This document shows, piece by piece, positions 12,682-25,388 of a stretch of DNA of 64,000 bases (position 1 is the first letter of the stretch; each line of letters opens with the position of its first letter). Position numbers and translations under genes: made by a program. The notes under the pieces were generated by a model. That model was given only the letters and a program-made list of their open reading frames with translations, was not told the DNA's origin and did not search any database. The DNA is taken from the NCBI RefSeq assembly GCF_000002995.4, contig NW_025062476.1, positions 9,112,501 to 9,176,500 on the forward strand, read 5' to 3'. The DNA is from Brugia malayi (Eukaryota > Nematoda > Chromadorea > Rhabditida > Onchocercidae).

Positions 12682-14467
12682 TTGCTGCAATGCATTTCAC
12701 TTCATTATATTCAATAATTGCAATAAAAATTGTGATGTGAAATAAATTTTGGCAATGATTTCTATGAATATTTCAGGCTCTAGAAGTGCCTTTCATCCCA
12801 TTACGCATGCAAATGTAAGTTACAACTTCGTTATTTCAATTACTTCATCGCAGACTACGACAAACCTATAACGAGAGATCTAGGAACAATTTTTATAAAC
12901 AAGATATTAAGAATTATCCTTATAATACAGTAAAATACTATTTATACAAATTAACCTAATAAAATCTGTACATATAGACAGAGTAAAATATGAATTGGCA
13001 CGTGTTACCTGCATCAGGCTTTGTACATTGATCTAGTTTTGCAGATTCACTTGCAATTATACTTGGACATTGATATACACTTTCATAATGAAAGAACAAA
13101 TTGTAATACTTCATTATTCAACATGTTTACATAGCTTCTTGATTTACGAGTAGCCTTATTTGTTGATCGAGGAGTGGATCATGCTGTTTGTTTGCGAGAC
13201 AGTTTGGTGAAGAAGAAGAGAGCAGGTAAAATGTGTTACCTGCTGTGAGTCTTTTTCCGATTTGCGGTATCACAGTATTTCGGTGCTACACTCCGACCGC
13301 TAACGCATTAGTTGCATTTCCTGTTTATACACTTCTTTCTTTCCGTTTACTTTTTGTAATGAAACCGCTGTTTTATTTTTCTAAATGTTTCTATTTCAAC
13401 TATGCGACATTTAATGGATGTCACTTCCTTTCTTACCATTTATATTTTTATCAAAAAATGACGACAAAGTAATTAAACTTGAAGCATTTATTGTTTCAGA
13501 AATATTTACTTCCTTCATTAGTTAATAATTTGCCAATTTAATACCATATTGTCTGCACTTTCATATTCTGATTATTTTTGTATTCTTCAAAAGATTTGAG
13601 CGCCAAATATGCAACATATACTGTTACACATACTTCACACTTCCAGACTTTCCTCTGCATAGCAAAAAAAAATCTGTGATTTGAATTTTTTTTTTCATAG
13701 TTATTTATTGATATTATTTTTATAATTGTCACGTTTCGATTTTAAGGAATTCAGTTTTAACCAGTGAAAAGTTCTCTGTGTCCTTTATTTTTATTGTTTT
13801 CAAACTTACTGTTAAATTTTATTAAATTTTGTTCATTTGTTGGCATTTTATTTTAGGAAATATTGCTCACTGTGAAATGATAATAAATAAAAAACATCAA
13901 ACTGAGTAACAAAGTAATAGCTACTGGAGCATATGCAGAAAAATTCATTTAATTTCTGTTCTTTTGTAGTAATAAAATTTATTTAAACAATATTTCTATA
14001 TTCCATTTATTTATAAGGTTATGGTAGAAAATCATTCTACTAAAATTTTGTTTGATTCTCAACATCCTGAAGGTAAATAATTATGAAACAACATTTATGT
14101 TCTAATTGTTTGTACCGATGAATCAGGAAGTAATTGAATTAATGAAAACATTTTTAAAAAGATTTTGAAAATGTAGTCGAATAATATAAAGATTTTTTGC
14201 AATATTGAAGGAGTGATTTGGAAATGATGAAAGAAAGTTAAATTTCCATTCATTCAAGAAATAATTTTGCATTTCATAATTTTCACAAACCTCTTTCAAT
14301 TGCTAATCTCTTAGTAAGTTCAAATAGTCGGCAAAAATTAGTTCCGTAATTTGGAAAATCCGAATTTTTCGTGCAACTTTAAAAATAATCGGTTTCAAAT
14401 TGAGCGACAAATAATATTAAATTTTATAATATGGCATCAACAGTAACCTCTATGAGTTTAGCTTTAT

Positions 14468-14493
14468 TTGATTTTAAGATATCTTAAAATCAA
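14468..14493. repeat. Perfect 26-bp palindrome
   Basis: The arms TTGATTTTAAGAT and ATCTTAAAATCAA are exact reverse complements with no spacer. The sequence is AT-rich and lies about 0.9 kb upstream of the ETS gene start. It could bind a dimeric protein or form a cruciform; no known element is recognised. Confidence 0.9.
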
Positions 14494-15170
14494 TGGTTCA
14501 CATAAATGTGCAACCGAGTAATTCGGATAAGTAAAAAAGTTTTTCCTATGGTATCAATAGAAATATTCGTATTAAATTGGACTTGATTTAAATTTTGTTC
14601 ATTTTTGTATTACAATTAATACTCAATAAATCACTTCAGCATTTCATTTTTTTGGCTGTTACAAAAATTAAAAGTTAAATGAAATTTGGATTGTTATAAA
14701 TCCAACAATAATGCACCATCCATTAGTCTCATCGTTTAATCTTATAAGGAAATTATAATGGAAAAAATTGCAGAAGGTAGAAGACAAGCACTCTATAAAA
14801 TACCGTTGAAAAATAAATATAATTAGGATGTAACATTAAACATAAAAATGTGACATTATGCAGTTTAAGCATTAATATATTTAAAGTTATATTAAGAAGT
14901 CGAAGTTTTAGTATCCATTTCTTCTTCTTTCTAGTATCTTTTAATATCTGACATCGATAAAGAGAAATAATTATTGTTTGGCATTGAGAAATGAATGCAA
15001 TTCAAAGCATTTTATCTTTAACATCAATAGCAGAAGCAATGCAAGGTGTCTAAAGCTTCGAGAGATTTAGAGGTTAGCTTTGGACTTAGAAAACCTCAGT
15101 ACTTTTGATATTATCCGAGATGAAAGGGAAAAGAAAAGCCTAATTACCGTTCATTTTGCTGTTGATCCAC

Positions 15171-15345
15171 CCCTTCCGCCAAGTCTGTACAAATGATTGG
15201 CTAGAGTTTGGCACTTCAACTGCTGGGCTAACGATATCGATAGTTCAGCGTGCTTTTCACCCCGCCCACTTCCGTAACGAACCACAGATATGGTGTGTCC
15301 TTCTTGGAAGATGGGTTGGTCGATCATAATAGTTTCCAAGGCTTC
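15171..15345 (+). promoter_or_regulatory. Putative ETS-gene promoter segment with GGAA cores and a GC box
   Basis: This stretch is clearly richer in GC than its surroundings and sits 80-260 bases upstream of the ETS ATG. It contains CCCCGCCC directly followed by ACTTCCGTAA (about 15260-15277; reverse strand TTACGGAAGTG, an ETS-type core). Two further TTCC/GGAA cores lie at about 15174 and 15338. Known AST-1-class factors bind GGAA cores, so autoregulation is plausible but inferred. Confidence 0.35.
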
Positions 15346-15427
15346 CGAGCCAAGAAAAAGAAGGAAATCAGAGGGGAAGGAGATGCCGGACGTTATCGCC
15401 GCAGTACGGGAAGGAAACTGACTGCAA

Positions 15428-18400
15428 ATGGATTCAAAATCGGATGTTCGACAGCAACCAGCTAATCCTAATTCTGCGCCACTACTGCCTGCATTACAAG
15501 TGGCAACATCGGCTCTACCTGGACCAGCTACTAGTACAAGCTCATCAGTAAGCAAAGATCCACAGCCAAACATCGCTCTTACCAATTTTAATTTCGGCGC
15601 TTTTCAGGTATTGAAGAAAATAATCGGAAATCCCGTCTTAACTTACAATGTCTTTCTCATTTTCCCATATTGGCTAGTTTTTATTTTCTGCTTTACAAAT
15701 AATTCTAAACATTCATCACTCTTTCCCTCCAATCTAACCAGATATCTAGCTCATTATAGATTTCACCTTGCATATCACTAACTTTCATTACTCTTTTACT
15801 CCACTTTAATGTATCTTATAACTTTTGCAGCTATATGTTTAAAACATTCTACTGTATTCAATACATATTACTTCAAAGATTATGATCAACTCCTTCAAAA
15901 GTTTGATTAGTTCAGATGCAAAAATATAGATAAATCTATATCTTTTTTTTTTTAATTTGTTCTAAATTATTAAAAAATAGCTACAAATGCTTGCGCTGAA
16001 TGCATTTTTGATCTACCATAGTTTCACTTTCCCAACATAATTTTATGATTTGAAATCTATGAAATCATTACGCCTGTTAAAGTAATTGTAATTTCATGAA
16101 GCTGCTCTGATTGCTAGAAGTTGCATTTTATAACCCATAGAATTAAAATCATATTATTTAGTTCAGCAAAAATTTGCCGCATGATATTTAAGGGTAGTAA
16201 AATGCTGAGCATGGTTTGGAAGATCTCTAGTTGCAATTACGGTTATTGACCGTTGTTAGCTTTACTTCCGAATTAGCTATTTTGTTGTTATATTCTGGGA
16301 ACTAAATCATTTTTCTGCACTTACAGTAATGATAGAATTTAAGGTTTCGAAATAGATTAGCAAAATAAATTAAAAATCAAGAAATTTTGACGGACTAAAA
16401 TTAAGCAAAAGGCTTGTTTATAACTTAGTAATTATGTACCACTTAAGTAGAACTATTCTATTGATAAGTAAAACACGTCAATTCTCCTTTCAGTTATCAG
16501 CAACCAATGCGAACGTTAACACTACAGCAAATATGGTTCCCATTTCACAGAGGAACATTTTTTATGACACAAGCAGTACTTCGATACAAACGCATAAACA
16601 GCAAATCACTCATCAAACCGGTAATTTTTCTTATTCAGTGCTTCGTTGTTGCTTGAGCACTTATTAGTTTTTTCTTGAATTTTAAATTGATCCTTTCATT
16701 TTATCATTCATTTCCCAGATTTCATATTCACTGATATGTCTTGCAATACAAAAGAATAGGGAAATTAATGATGACACAACGATCTGTTACTGTAGATGTC
16801 ACGGTAACGCGATACTTTATCAGTACAACATTCCTTTTGTAACCTCTCGAAGACTCAGCAAGTACTGTGAAATGCACTTAAGACTGATTCTTTTTGCGCA
16901 TTATCTCGAAGAAAGCTTTTGGAAACTAATTTATTATATTAAGCATTCTTTTCTCAAAGCAATGACTTCTAGAAATTAACTTTCGAAAATAAGTCCTTCG
17001 AAATGAGTCTTATTATTGATATGGATTTCAATTAACTCGTTTTGTGTCTTCCTGGAAATGCTTTTTAATCCCTCTAATACTTTCGTGATATAAGTAAATT
17101 AAAATATTCCAATTGTCTAGTTTGTTTAATTACTTTTTCTGATTCAAGAATAAACAAAAACGAAATTCCCTTCACATAGCATTCAAAAATTTATTTAAAC
17201 AAGATTCGTCTGCATAGAAACTAACTCTATTTATTATACAAATTATAGCATTCTCTTGAATAATGTGCGCTTGAGATAGCTAATGATTTGTAAAGAAGGG
17301 AATTTTGAAAAGCTGACAGTTTTATTGATTTTTAGTTGGATTTTACATAGACTTGGAGGATAATGGTTCTTGATTTCCCGAATTCCTATGTGAAGCTGCA
17401 ATAAACTCAAGCAAACATGTCTTGTTGATTTTTGTGCAAATTTCTAGTGTCAATTTTCTTGGAGGGATATTTTAATAGCGTTATTATTTGAGAAATGAGA
17501 ACAGTAGCAGAACAGCAAGCAAATTTCATTACAAAAAGTTACGTCTATAAATTTGAAGAAAGAATAATAGTCAATTTGATTGGAGCGGTACAAATTTTAT
17601 TAGGAAAATTTTGAAGTTCAATAGCTATATTTTTCAAATTACTTTTATCTCGAAATTTATTACATTTCAATTGCAGAACATTAAGGTTAAAAGGGACTGA
17701 AAAGAATTAGGCAGAATTGAAAGCCAGTTCTCGGGCAAAGTAATAAACTGATTTCCTTCCTCGGAGGCAAATGTTATTGCAGTCAAATTTGTAAAAAGAA
17801 CAAATAAACATTTATCGAAATTTTATTTTCCAAACTTTTCTTTGATCTGTTGAATGTTGTTTGAAATTCTGACTCATGTCAAAAGTATAAGCTTATTTAT
17901 TCATATTTTTTTCTCTTGCTTTATTTTTAAGTTTAAAAAAGAAATAAGTAACAAAACATGCAAATGTTATAGCACATATCAGATCAGGGATTCGGATTTC
18001 GTGAAGCCTTTTTGAAATATCACATACTGATCTTTTATATTGAGTGAACATAAATTTGATTTTATTACTAATTACTTTTTACTAATTTACATTCTCATAT
18101 TGAGTTACTGTTCAACTTTCTGACAATGTACTTGTTATTTTATCCTGTCCTTCCTTATAGGGATGAATTTGAACGCTAATTCATTTCATGCTACGGCACC
18201 AACTCATTCGTCGACAACGACCACAACTGTAAAGGAGGAGGTAAAGGTATGTTTTTAAATCATCCGCCAATTAATATTACCACAGATTGAAAATTATGCG
18301 GTGGTATTAATCGGCGAATAATTTAAAATATTTAGTATTAATTTTCAACTTTCGATTTTTTAAAACGGTTGAAAAAAATAATTGAAATTCAATCAGCTGG

Positions 18401-21400
18401 GATATAATTTTGTTGTTCAAGGTTGTGTAAAATTTTAGCCAACAACGTTAAATTCATCGTGCTTCAGTTGCTCATCATTACGACTACCGACGTGTCATAC
18501 AACAGCATTTGGACAACCTGGTTTGTGTACATTTTATTACAATGGGATATGATCCAATAATTCAAAGCATGCTTTTAAGCGATCAACAGGAGTCAATTTA
18601 TGCTAAGCATTACTCACCGTTTTTCAATTTCCTGTTGATTTGCTTTGATTGGTTTTAATTAATCAGTCACTGAATATTCTTTCACTCCAAATTATCATCT
18701 CAATTAGGAAGTCAAAGTAATTTTATAAACACTTGAAATCTATAATTTCAGTCTGATTTTCCATGTATTAAATCTAAAAATTTTTTAACATTTAGTATTA
18801 CATTTATATACAGTTATTAAAATCAATGAATTTAGAAATTTTTTAAAGTTCTAGAAAGTTTGATTAACAATTTTAAACTAATTGTGGCAATTCTATACGA
18901 AGCATAGTTTGGTTCATATACCCAATTACTCATTCTTTATTATAAGTGTAATTGTTATAGCTCCTAGCAAGAAAAGCGAAACCGATAATAGGGATTTCTT
19001 AAAGGGAGCTATTATTTTGTGGTAAATATTGGCACATTGGCAAATATGTTTCGAAAGCTTATTGTCGTTGTGTAGCCTACATGTGCGCTCAAATGAGAGT
19101 GTAGCAAGCGCTATTACATAGAATTAAACAAAGAAAGCCGACAGGATTCAGCCCAAGATTGTGTTGATAGTATCAAGGGGGCCAATATCGTTTACCTCTA
19201 TCCCATCCCGTCACTGCGCTGTCTCTTCCTTTCGTTGAAAGCACTCTATCATACCTTCAAAAAGAATGCGTAATGAGATAATAGGTTCATAAGTATTATG
19301 CAAATTACTGTAATCGATATGCGGTAGTTGCAATATAATGACAAGTTGCATTTCACTTAACATCTCTGTCTTTCAACCACCAAAATGAAACGAGAAGTTA
19401 ACTAGATTGATTTTTTTAAATGAATGAAGTCCTTATAATTTGAGTTGAATTGGTTTAAAAACAAAATAAAAATCAGAAAAAGTCTGACAACGCATTGAAG
19501 CAAATTTTCAAATTTATGACGTATCTTTTTATTTATGTTCATTTTCCCTACCTGTTTGACCTGTGGCCTTCTACAGAAAGGTTGCTTTTGTATAATGCTT
19601 ATGTCTGAAAGAAGAAATTGGAAAAGAAAAAAGTCTTGTTCTCTATGCAATATACACAATTTATTTTGTTAGCAACTGAATTCTCTGCAGTAAGTAGGAG
19701 TGAATTACCGATTTACACTGCTGTACAAGGTGTCACATCCTTGTACAGCAATCTTAAAAACAAGAGACATATCATGAATAGAGTTGTTAAGACCTCATAA
19801 TCTAACTTGTATCCTTGTTCCATTCCACAAGTGCAATTTTGTTTCAATAGGATGAACTAAAGCCTTTCAAAAAGTGTATGGACACGGCAAGGCTTATTAA
19901 AAGAAATTTTTGTTCAAACATTGTTAGGTATTTGTGGAAGAGGGCAGAAAGGTCATCATGGATCAGTAAAATTGGCTTTAATCTTATAAAAAAGCTTTTT
20001 AGTCTCTGCTTTCAAACGAAAAGCATGGAAATGAATGGGTAAGGAAAGGTAGATAAATAAGTGAAATCAAGGAATGGCAGCTGCAGCAGTCTAACAAAAA
20101 CATAATGAGCACGGCAGTACCCGTACGACAATTTTACTGAAACGTCCATCATGTAACCCTAGTCCTTAACCCCACATCAAAATCGAACACTAATTATTTC
20201 CCTTCAAGATATAATTGATAGAACAATAAATGGGGCAAATCTGTACAATTTTATTTACCAAAATCAAATTCTAATTATCCAAATGTTTAAATGGAAAAAT
20301 ATTTGGTCGTTTTTTTTCTTTTTTTTTTTTATACTTTTGAAATTTGAAAACAATTCATCAAGTTTTGATAGAGTTGCTGAATTCACATAATATCATTAGT
20401 AATATTTACTGTTTGACGTAATTTTTGAAAATCTTTTTGAGTTAATAGGCAAATAAATATAAACATGAAAAGTGAATTGGTCATCAGTAATAAGTATTTT
20501 CTTTTACTTGCAAAGTAATCCGATTGAAATAAGGCCAAGACTTGCTGGTTTATAATGCCGATACTAATTGCATACTTTTCAACTACCGTAAACTTGACTT
20601 TCTTGTTATAGTTTGCTAGTGTACTACTAAGCTAATTAAGACTAAACCCTTCAAAGAACAAAATGAGTTTCTGTTCTGACTGTCTTAGCTGTGTAAGAAT
20701 AAAGTAAGGGTCAACTGCTTTCTATCCTGTTCTTCTTCCTTTTCTCTCTTTCCCTTTAATTCCATCATCTTCAATTTAAGGCATCGCTAACTCCAATGTT
20801 TTCATAGTATACTCATTCAGGAGTCTGCTCAGCCTCAAATTCAATAAGCCTAATCAGAGGCTTTCTGTCCCTTGCTCTTCCTTTTGCACCTCTTTAACGC
20901 CAAAACTTATTTCACATGTCTTGAAAGATTCCAAAATGGAAATCATGACTTCATTTGAATGAATTATACAAAGAATGAATCAATCAAAACAAATTCAATC
21001 ATCCAAATGGCGGTGCACATGCACGATAAAATGATGAAGAAATGATCATCAGTGGAGCATTTAAACAAACTGATTTTCTACGATATCTCGGGATTGTCGG
21101 GGAACATTCTTGGCACGCTAAAACAAATATTGGCAAAATATTTAATACTTGAAGAGTTGGAATGATAGATTTGGACTTACTCATAGTGATTTGATGTTTG
21201 TGTCTACAGAAATGTAACAGAAAATTGTTACTTATTTCATCCATCAGTGATTTGGCTGTTATGCTAATATCAGTATCATATTTTACTGCAATTACCTGTG
21301 TGAAAAATATATGGCAAAAAGTATGTACCTGAAAATTAACAGCTTGAAAATAATATTTTAAATAAGTTTAATAAAGTCTTCAGATCCGTATCAAATCTTG

Positions 21401-22640
21401 GGTCCGACAAGTAGTCGACTGGCAAGTGCAGGTTAGTTTTCACAATAACTACTTTTGTTTCGAAAATATGCGGTGGTTGTTTTTCAAATATTTCGCTAAA
21501 GAAGAATTTTGTAATCTATGAAAGAACTGCAATATAATGATTGGCAATGAAAATTACAACATATTAATTTAAAAATTTTATTCAGCTATACAAATAAAAA
21601 CTATCAGGTAGTGGACAAATTCAACTTTGGCAGTTCCTTCTGGAGTTGCTGTCAGATAGCCGCTATGCGGAATCTATCACTTGGGAGGGTACGAATGGTG
21701 AATTCAAGTTAGTTGATCCAGACGATGTGGCTCGTCGTTGGGGTGAACGAAAAAGCAAGCCAAATATGAATTATGACAAAATGAGCCGGGCGTTGCGATA
21801 CTACTATGATAAAAATATTATGTGTAAGGTGCATGGAAAGCGATATGCTTACAAATTCGATTTTCAAGGTTTGAAAAGAAAACTGATACTTTATTGTCTA
21901 ACAAATTTAATAACTAAAGTTACTGTCGCAATTATTTTTGAAGAACAGTTATTTTAAGCAAGAATAAAGAAGTTTCTTATCATTTAATTCTCTTGTCGCA
22001 TAAATCAAATAATACCACGGTCTCCTATTTCGCTTAAGAAAATTTGAAAAGAAGTTCTGTAAATTTTAGAAAAAGTAAGACACTATAAACTAAGTTTTAG
22101 GAATAGCGCAAGCTCTACAACCGCAAACAAATACCACTTCATCAGATCTGTTCCAGCAATCACGACTACATTCTTCAGAATTCATCCATGCACCGTGGGC
22201 TACCGCAAATTATCGCACACTTATGACACCTCAATTCCAGGTTCACTTATAGCATTTGTGATAGTAATTAAAACGAAACTAAGATAAATACATTTATTTA
22301 CATAGCTTTTATTAATGAGAAATTAAATGCAGTAGAGGTGAAATAAGACTATAAAATGCTATATTTTATAAAGACATTATCTTATCGCACTTTCTTACGA
22401 TTATCTTTTTTCGTTTCCATGTTTACAATTAGAACTTTTGGATAAATATATTTAAACTATTGTTTAATATTTCCAAGATCCTGATATTTTAAGAATGCGA
22501 GCTTTCAGGCATCTGCTGCAGCAGGGGCTTTGTTCAATCCACCGGTTGGCTATGCTAGTTTTGGTACATCCGGTAATGGTGCCCTGCAGGCACGTAATTT
22601 TCCGCTCTATGCGTCATCCAGTTACCCTAAATGTATATAG
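15428..22640 (+). CDS. ast-1: ETS-domain transcription factor, FLI1/ERG class (AST-1-like), 351 aa
   Basis: Nuclear DNA-binding factor of the ETS family; members bind GGAA cores, and the C. elegans homologue helps specify dopaminergic neurons. Eight exons in consistent phase: 15428-15607, 16494-16620, 18161-18246, 18439-18520, 21384-21431, 21608-21868, 22101-22240 and 22509-22640. An in-frame TGA lies nine bases before the ATG, which fixes the start. Residues 1-158 are Ser/Thr/Pro-rich with no PNT/SAM domain seen. The motif [15 protein letters not shown] at about 159-173, typical of ERG/FLI1, leads into the ETS domain at about 175-262 ([64 protein letters not shown]). The domain keeps both recognition-helix arginines (RALR). 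It is followed by GIAQALQPQ, another ERG/FLI1 hallmark, and a C-terminus rich in Ala, Gly, Ser and aromatic residues. Subfamily is confident; orthology to ast-1 is inferred. Confidence 0.92.
18252..18330 (+). repeat. Long imperfect inverted repeat at a 5' splice site
   Basis: Left arm 18252-18283 and right arm 18301-18330 are near-complementary over about 30 bases around a 17-base loop. The hairpin starts five bases inside the 192-base intron after ETS exon 3. It could be a miRNA-like precursor, a small mobile-element relic or a splicing-control structure. Confidence 0.7.
18521..21383 (+). other. Large ETS-gene intron (about 2.9 kb)
   Basis: Intron between ETS exons 4 and 5. The open frames inside (for example 19618-19800 +) have no domain, splice or codon support. 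This is a natural place for enhancers, but I see nothing specific. Confidence 0.6.
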
Positions 22641-25388
22641 TACTAGTCGATCGATGTAAGATAATAGTCAAAAATGAAAATTACTGTCCATTAATTCAAT
22701 TATAGATCAAGAATAAGAAGATTATTTTCTGAATTCTGATTTTACTTATTAGATTTCCCCATTTAACTGAAAGATGTTTATATAGTTCTTACGTCTGTGT
22801 ATTTGATATGAATTTTTCTTGTGCATGCGCATTATTCCTGTCGAAACACTGATTTGTCTTTGATGTCAACTTCATAGTATTATGTTTCTCAGCATTTGAA
22901 GATTTTATAAATGAGCAAAGTTTCAGAGTTAGCTTTAATAGCAGAAACCCTTGAATACAAATATACATCATCATCATTCGTTTTTTTTTTAATGTAGATA
23001 ATCGATAGTCTTTTATTTTTTGCGAATTTATTTTGTTCCTTATAACCGATCTCACTGTAATTTTATTCGCTTGAAAATCTCTAATTTCTGACTTAACGTA
23101 TTATGGCAATGTAATAACACAAATTGAGATTCCATAAAATTTTTATATAAAAATTCAAAATGAAAAAATTGTACAAATCAAGAGGAAGATATTCAATAGT
23201 TTGTTTTTTCATCAATTTTTCGCCAATTGGGTTTTGGTTAGTTCATTTGCTCGGGACGAAGAAAACCAGGTACCACCAAAATGGTATTCTCGAATTTATC
23301 TAAACTTATTTTGAACTTATTTTAGACCTTACTTTAGATTTTACATTAGATATTCAAATTTTAGATCTTTGAACTTATTTTAGCAAATTTTATCGCCTAG
23401 CTGTTGAAGAAAAATACATCTTTAGAGATCTTGACTCCGAGGTGGATGAAATTATCGAGTACTATCCAAAAAAACTATAATTTTCCCTTTCACTGAGCAA
23501 AAAGTGAAATTTTTGATGTCAGCTTCTACCAAACAAAATTCATCACAAATAAGTTATCATCATTCCTTTTATAAGTTGATATAAGCTAACCATGGATAAA
23601 TTAAAAATGAAAATTGCAAGTACAGACAATGGTGTCAACTATGTGTCAAAAGTTAAAAGGTTGATCATCCCTAAATTTCATTCTGATATCAACAACTGAT
23701 AACTGAATGAAATATGCAAATAAGGCCATCTCATAACATTTATAAATGCTTTCTTAATTCATGTTTATTTATATTTGTGTTTATTTATTATCACTCACAT
23801 AATAAAAAGTGATAAAGCTGTAATAGAAATATCTCTTCCAACAGATTCTCAAAAAAACTAAAATTTCCGGGTAAAATTGCAGTTTGAAATTGTTATACTA
23901 TTATAGCAATTAGGTAATGCAACTTCTCATGCATTTGTAAATAATTTCAAGTGTTGGCGCTAAAATTCACTTTTTTACATCACATAACGCAGTAAAAGTT
24001 AACCTTTCAGCACTTGTTTTTTTCGAGAAAATTTGAACAGAAAAGACAAAGGAAATATCTCTGAACGACATTTTCGGGTTCCTTAGAAAGCAAACACTGA
24101 AATTCATGTAATCGAGAGTATTCTCTTAATAGCATAATTTGGTTTAGAACACGATCATTTTCTTCATATTTTCCAAAGCGATTTATATGATATCCTTATC
24201 GGAGCAAAGACTCAGAGATTACTGATATATCAAACAAAAAAAAAAAAATCTTGCCAACCACATTTTCAGCGTTAAAGAAGATTGTCCTTTCAATTAAACT
24301 TGAGTTAAAAATTAACCAGCTGATATGCCCAATTTACACTACGAACTTTCTCCGAAAATTTTTTTTTTCTGACATCAAATCGAATAGATAATCTGAAAAT
24401 GCAAATAAAGTGTTGGCTTATTTCGTGATGAGATACTTAATTTCATTGAGGGCCAGAATAAAACCAGTAAACGAGCGACTTACTGCTTCTGGGCTTTTAA
24501 ATCGCGTTCTCATTTCTTATGAGCTTTTTTTTTTTTTTGTTTAAGGAATTTATTGGCTTTATACGGATTAGATGAAGTAGTAAGGTATAAGACAACTGTT
24601 GCTTAGAATCTTTCAGAATGAGAACTTCATGTTGATGTGAGGGAGCATTTCCGAATAGATCAACGACAAATTGCTGTAACTAATTTACAACTTTGTGATG
24701 ATCTGTGTTGCACACCTTTTGTACCACGTTGCAACCCATATATTCTTACGCAATTGCTAGTAGGATGCAGTTGTGCAAGTGACTTACTAAAGCAAACTGC
24801 ATGTAGGACTGTGCAGTTATTATTTAGAGTGCTGGATTTTGTCGCCCCATCCACCGATGCAAACTGAGATAAAAAATGAAGCGCAATTTCTTGTTATTGA
24901 TGTGTTGATGGGCGGAGCATTGCACCGTGTTAAATTCTGTTAGGTTGCGTACATGCATGCATAAACGTATACGTAGTTTGTTAATATAATTGTGTTGAAA
25001 CATCGAGCATTTTAACGTTTCTTTGTTAGCGATGATTGCAGTTGAGAGGTAGAATACCAATCAGTCATGATTCAGGGCTTCTCTTTCACATAAAACATCT
25101 TACTGGTAGTTCCACTGGTGTGAATTAATAGAGATTTCTGGATTGTGTTCTTTTTTGTGGTCATCACTGACTTTAATTCTCCCAGTGTGATATACGGACC
25201 ATTCTTTTATTTTTGTGTTCCTTAAATGTCCAATTTACTTACATCACTTCCAGTTATTGTTATCTAGTGTTTGATAACTTGAATATGCTTTTTTTTTCAA
25301 TTTGAACTTCTCTAATTTCTAATGCTGAATGAATTCGTTTTTGAAGCATACGTATTTTTAAAGCATAAAGCGAACTTTAAGAAAATTG
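22641..25388. other. Intergenic, no gene supported
   Basis: About 2.7 kb between two plus-strand genes. It contains degenerate repeats of a GAACTTATTTTAGA-like unit at about 23300-23385 and homopolymer runs. Open frames on both strands at about 24637-24867 look like chance. Confidence 0.45.

Larger units (their letters stand above)
11029..15427. other. Long intergenic region, no supported gene
   Basis: About 4.4 kb. I found an (AT)n run at about 12664-12681, a perfect palindrome at 14468-14493 and GC-richer sequence from about 15150 that is probably the promoter of the ETS gene. A chain of short open segments at 12777-13525 was considered and rejected because one intron would be only 32 bases. 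Confidence 0.5.

Noticed and set aside
13233..13472. Hydrophobic plus-strand frame of 79 codons
   Set aside because: Aromatic-rich composition typical of translated AT-rich non-coding DNA; no partner exons.
12777..13525. Chain of short plus-strand segments (12777-12814, 13045-13102, 13135-13225, 13500-13525) that join in phase
   Set aside because: No ATG exon fits upstream, and one intron would be only 32 bases, shorter than nematode introns normally are.
15151..15585. Open frame of 144 codons on the minus strand
   Set aside because: It lies opposite ETS exon 1 and its promoter; low stop density comes from the GC-richer sequence. No domain or splice context.
24637..24867. Cys-containing frame on the plus strand and an overlapping minus frame
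   Set aside because: No ATG start, no recognisable cysteine pattern and no splice partners.
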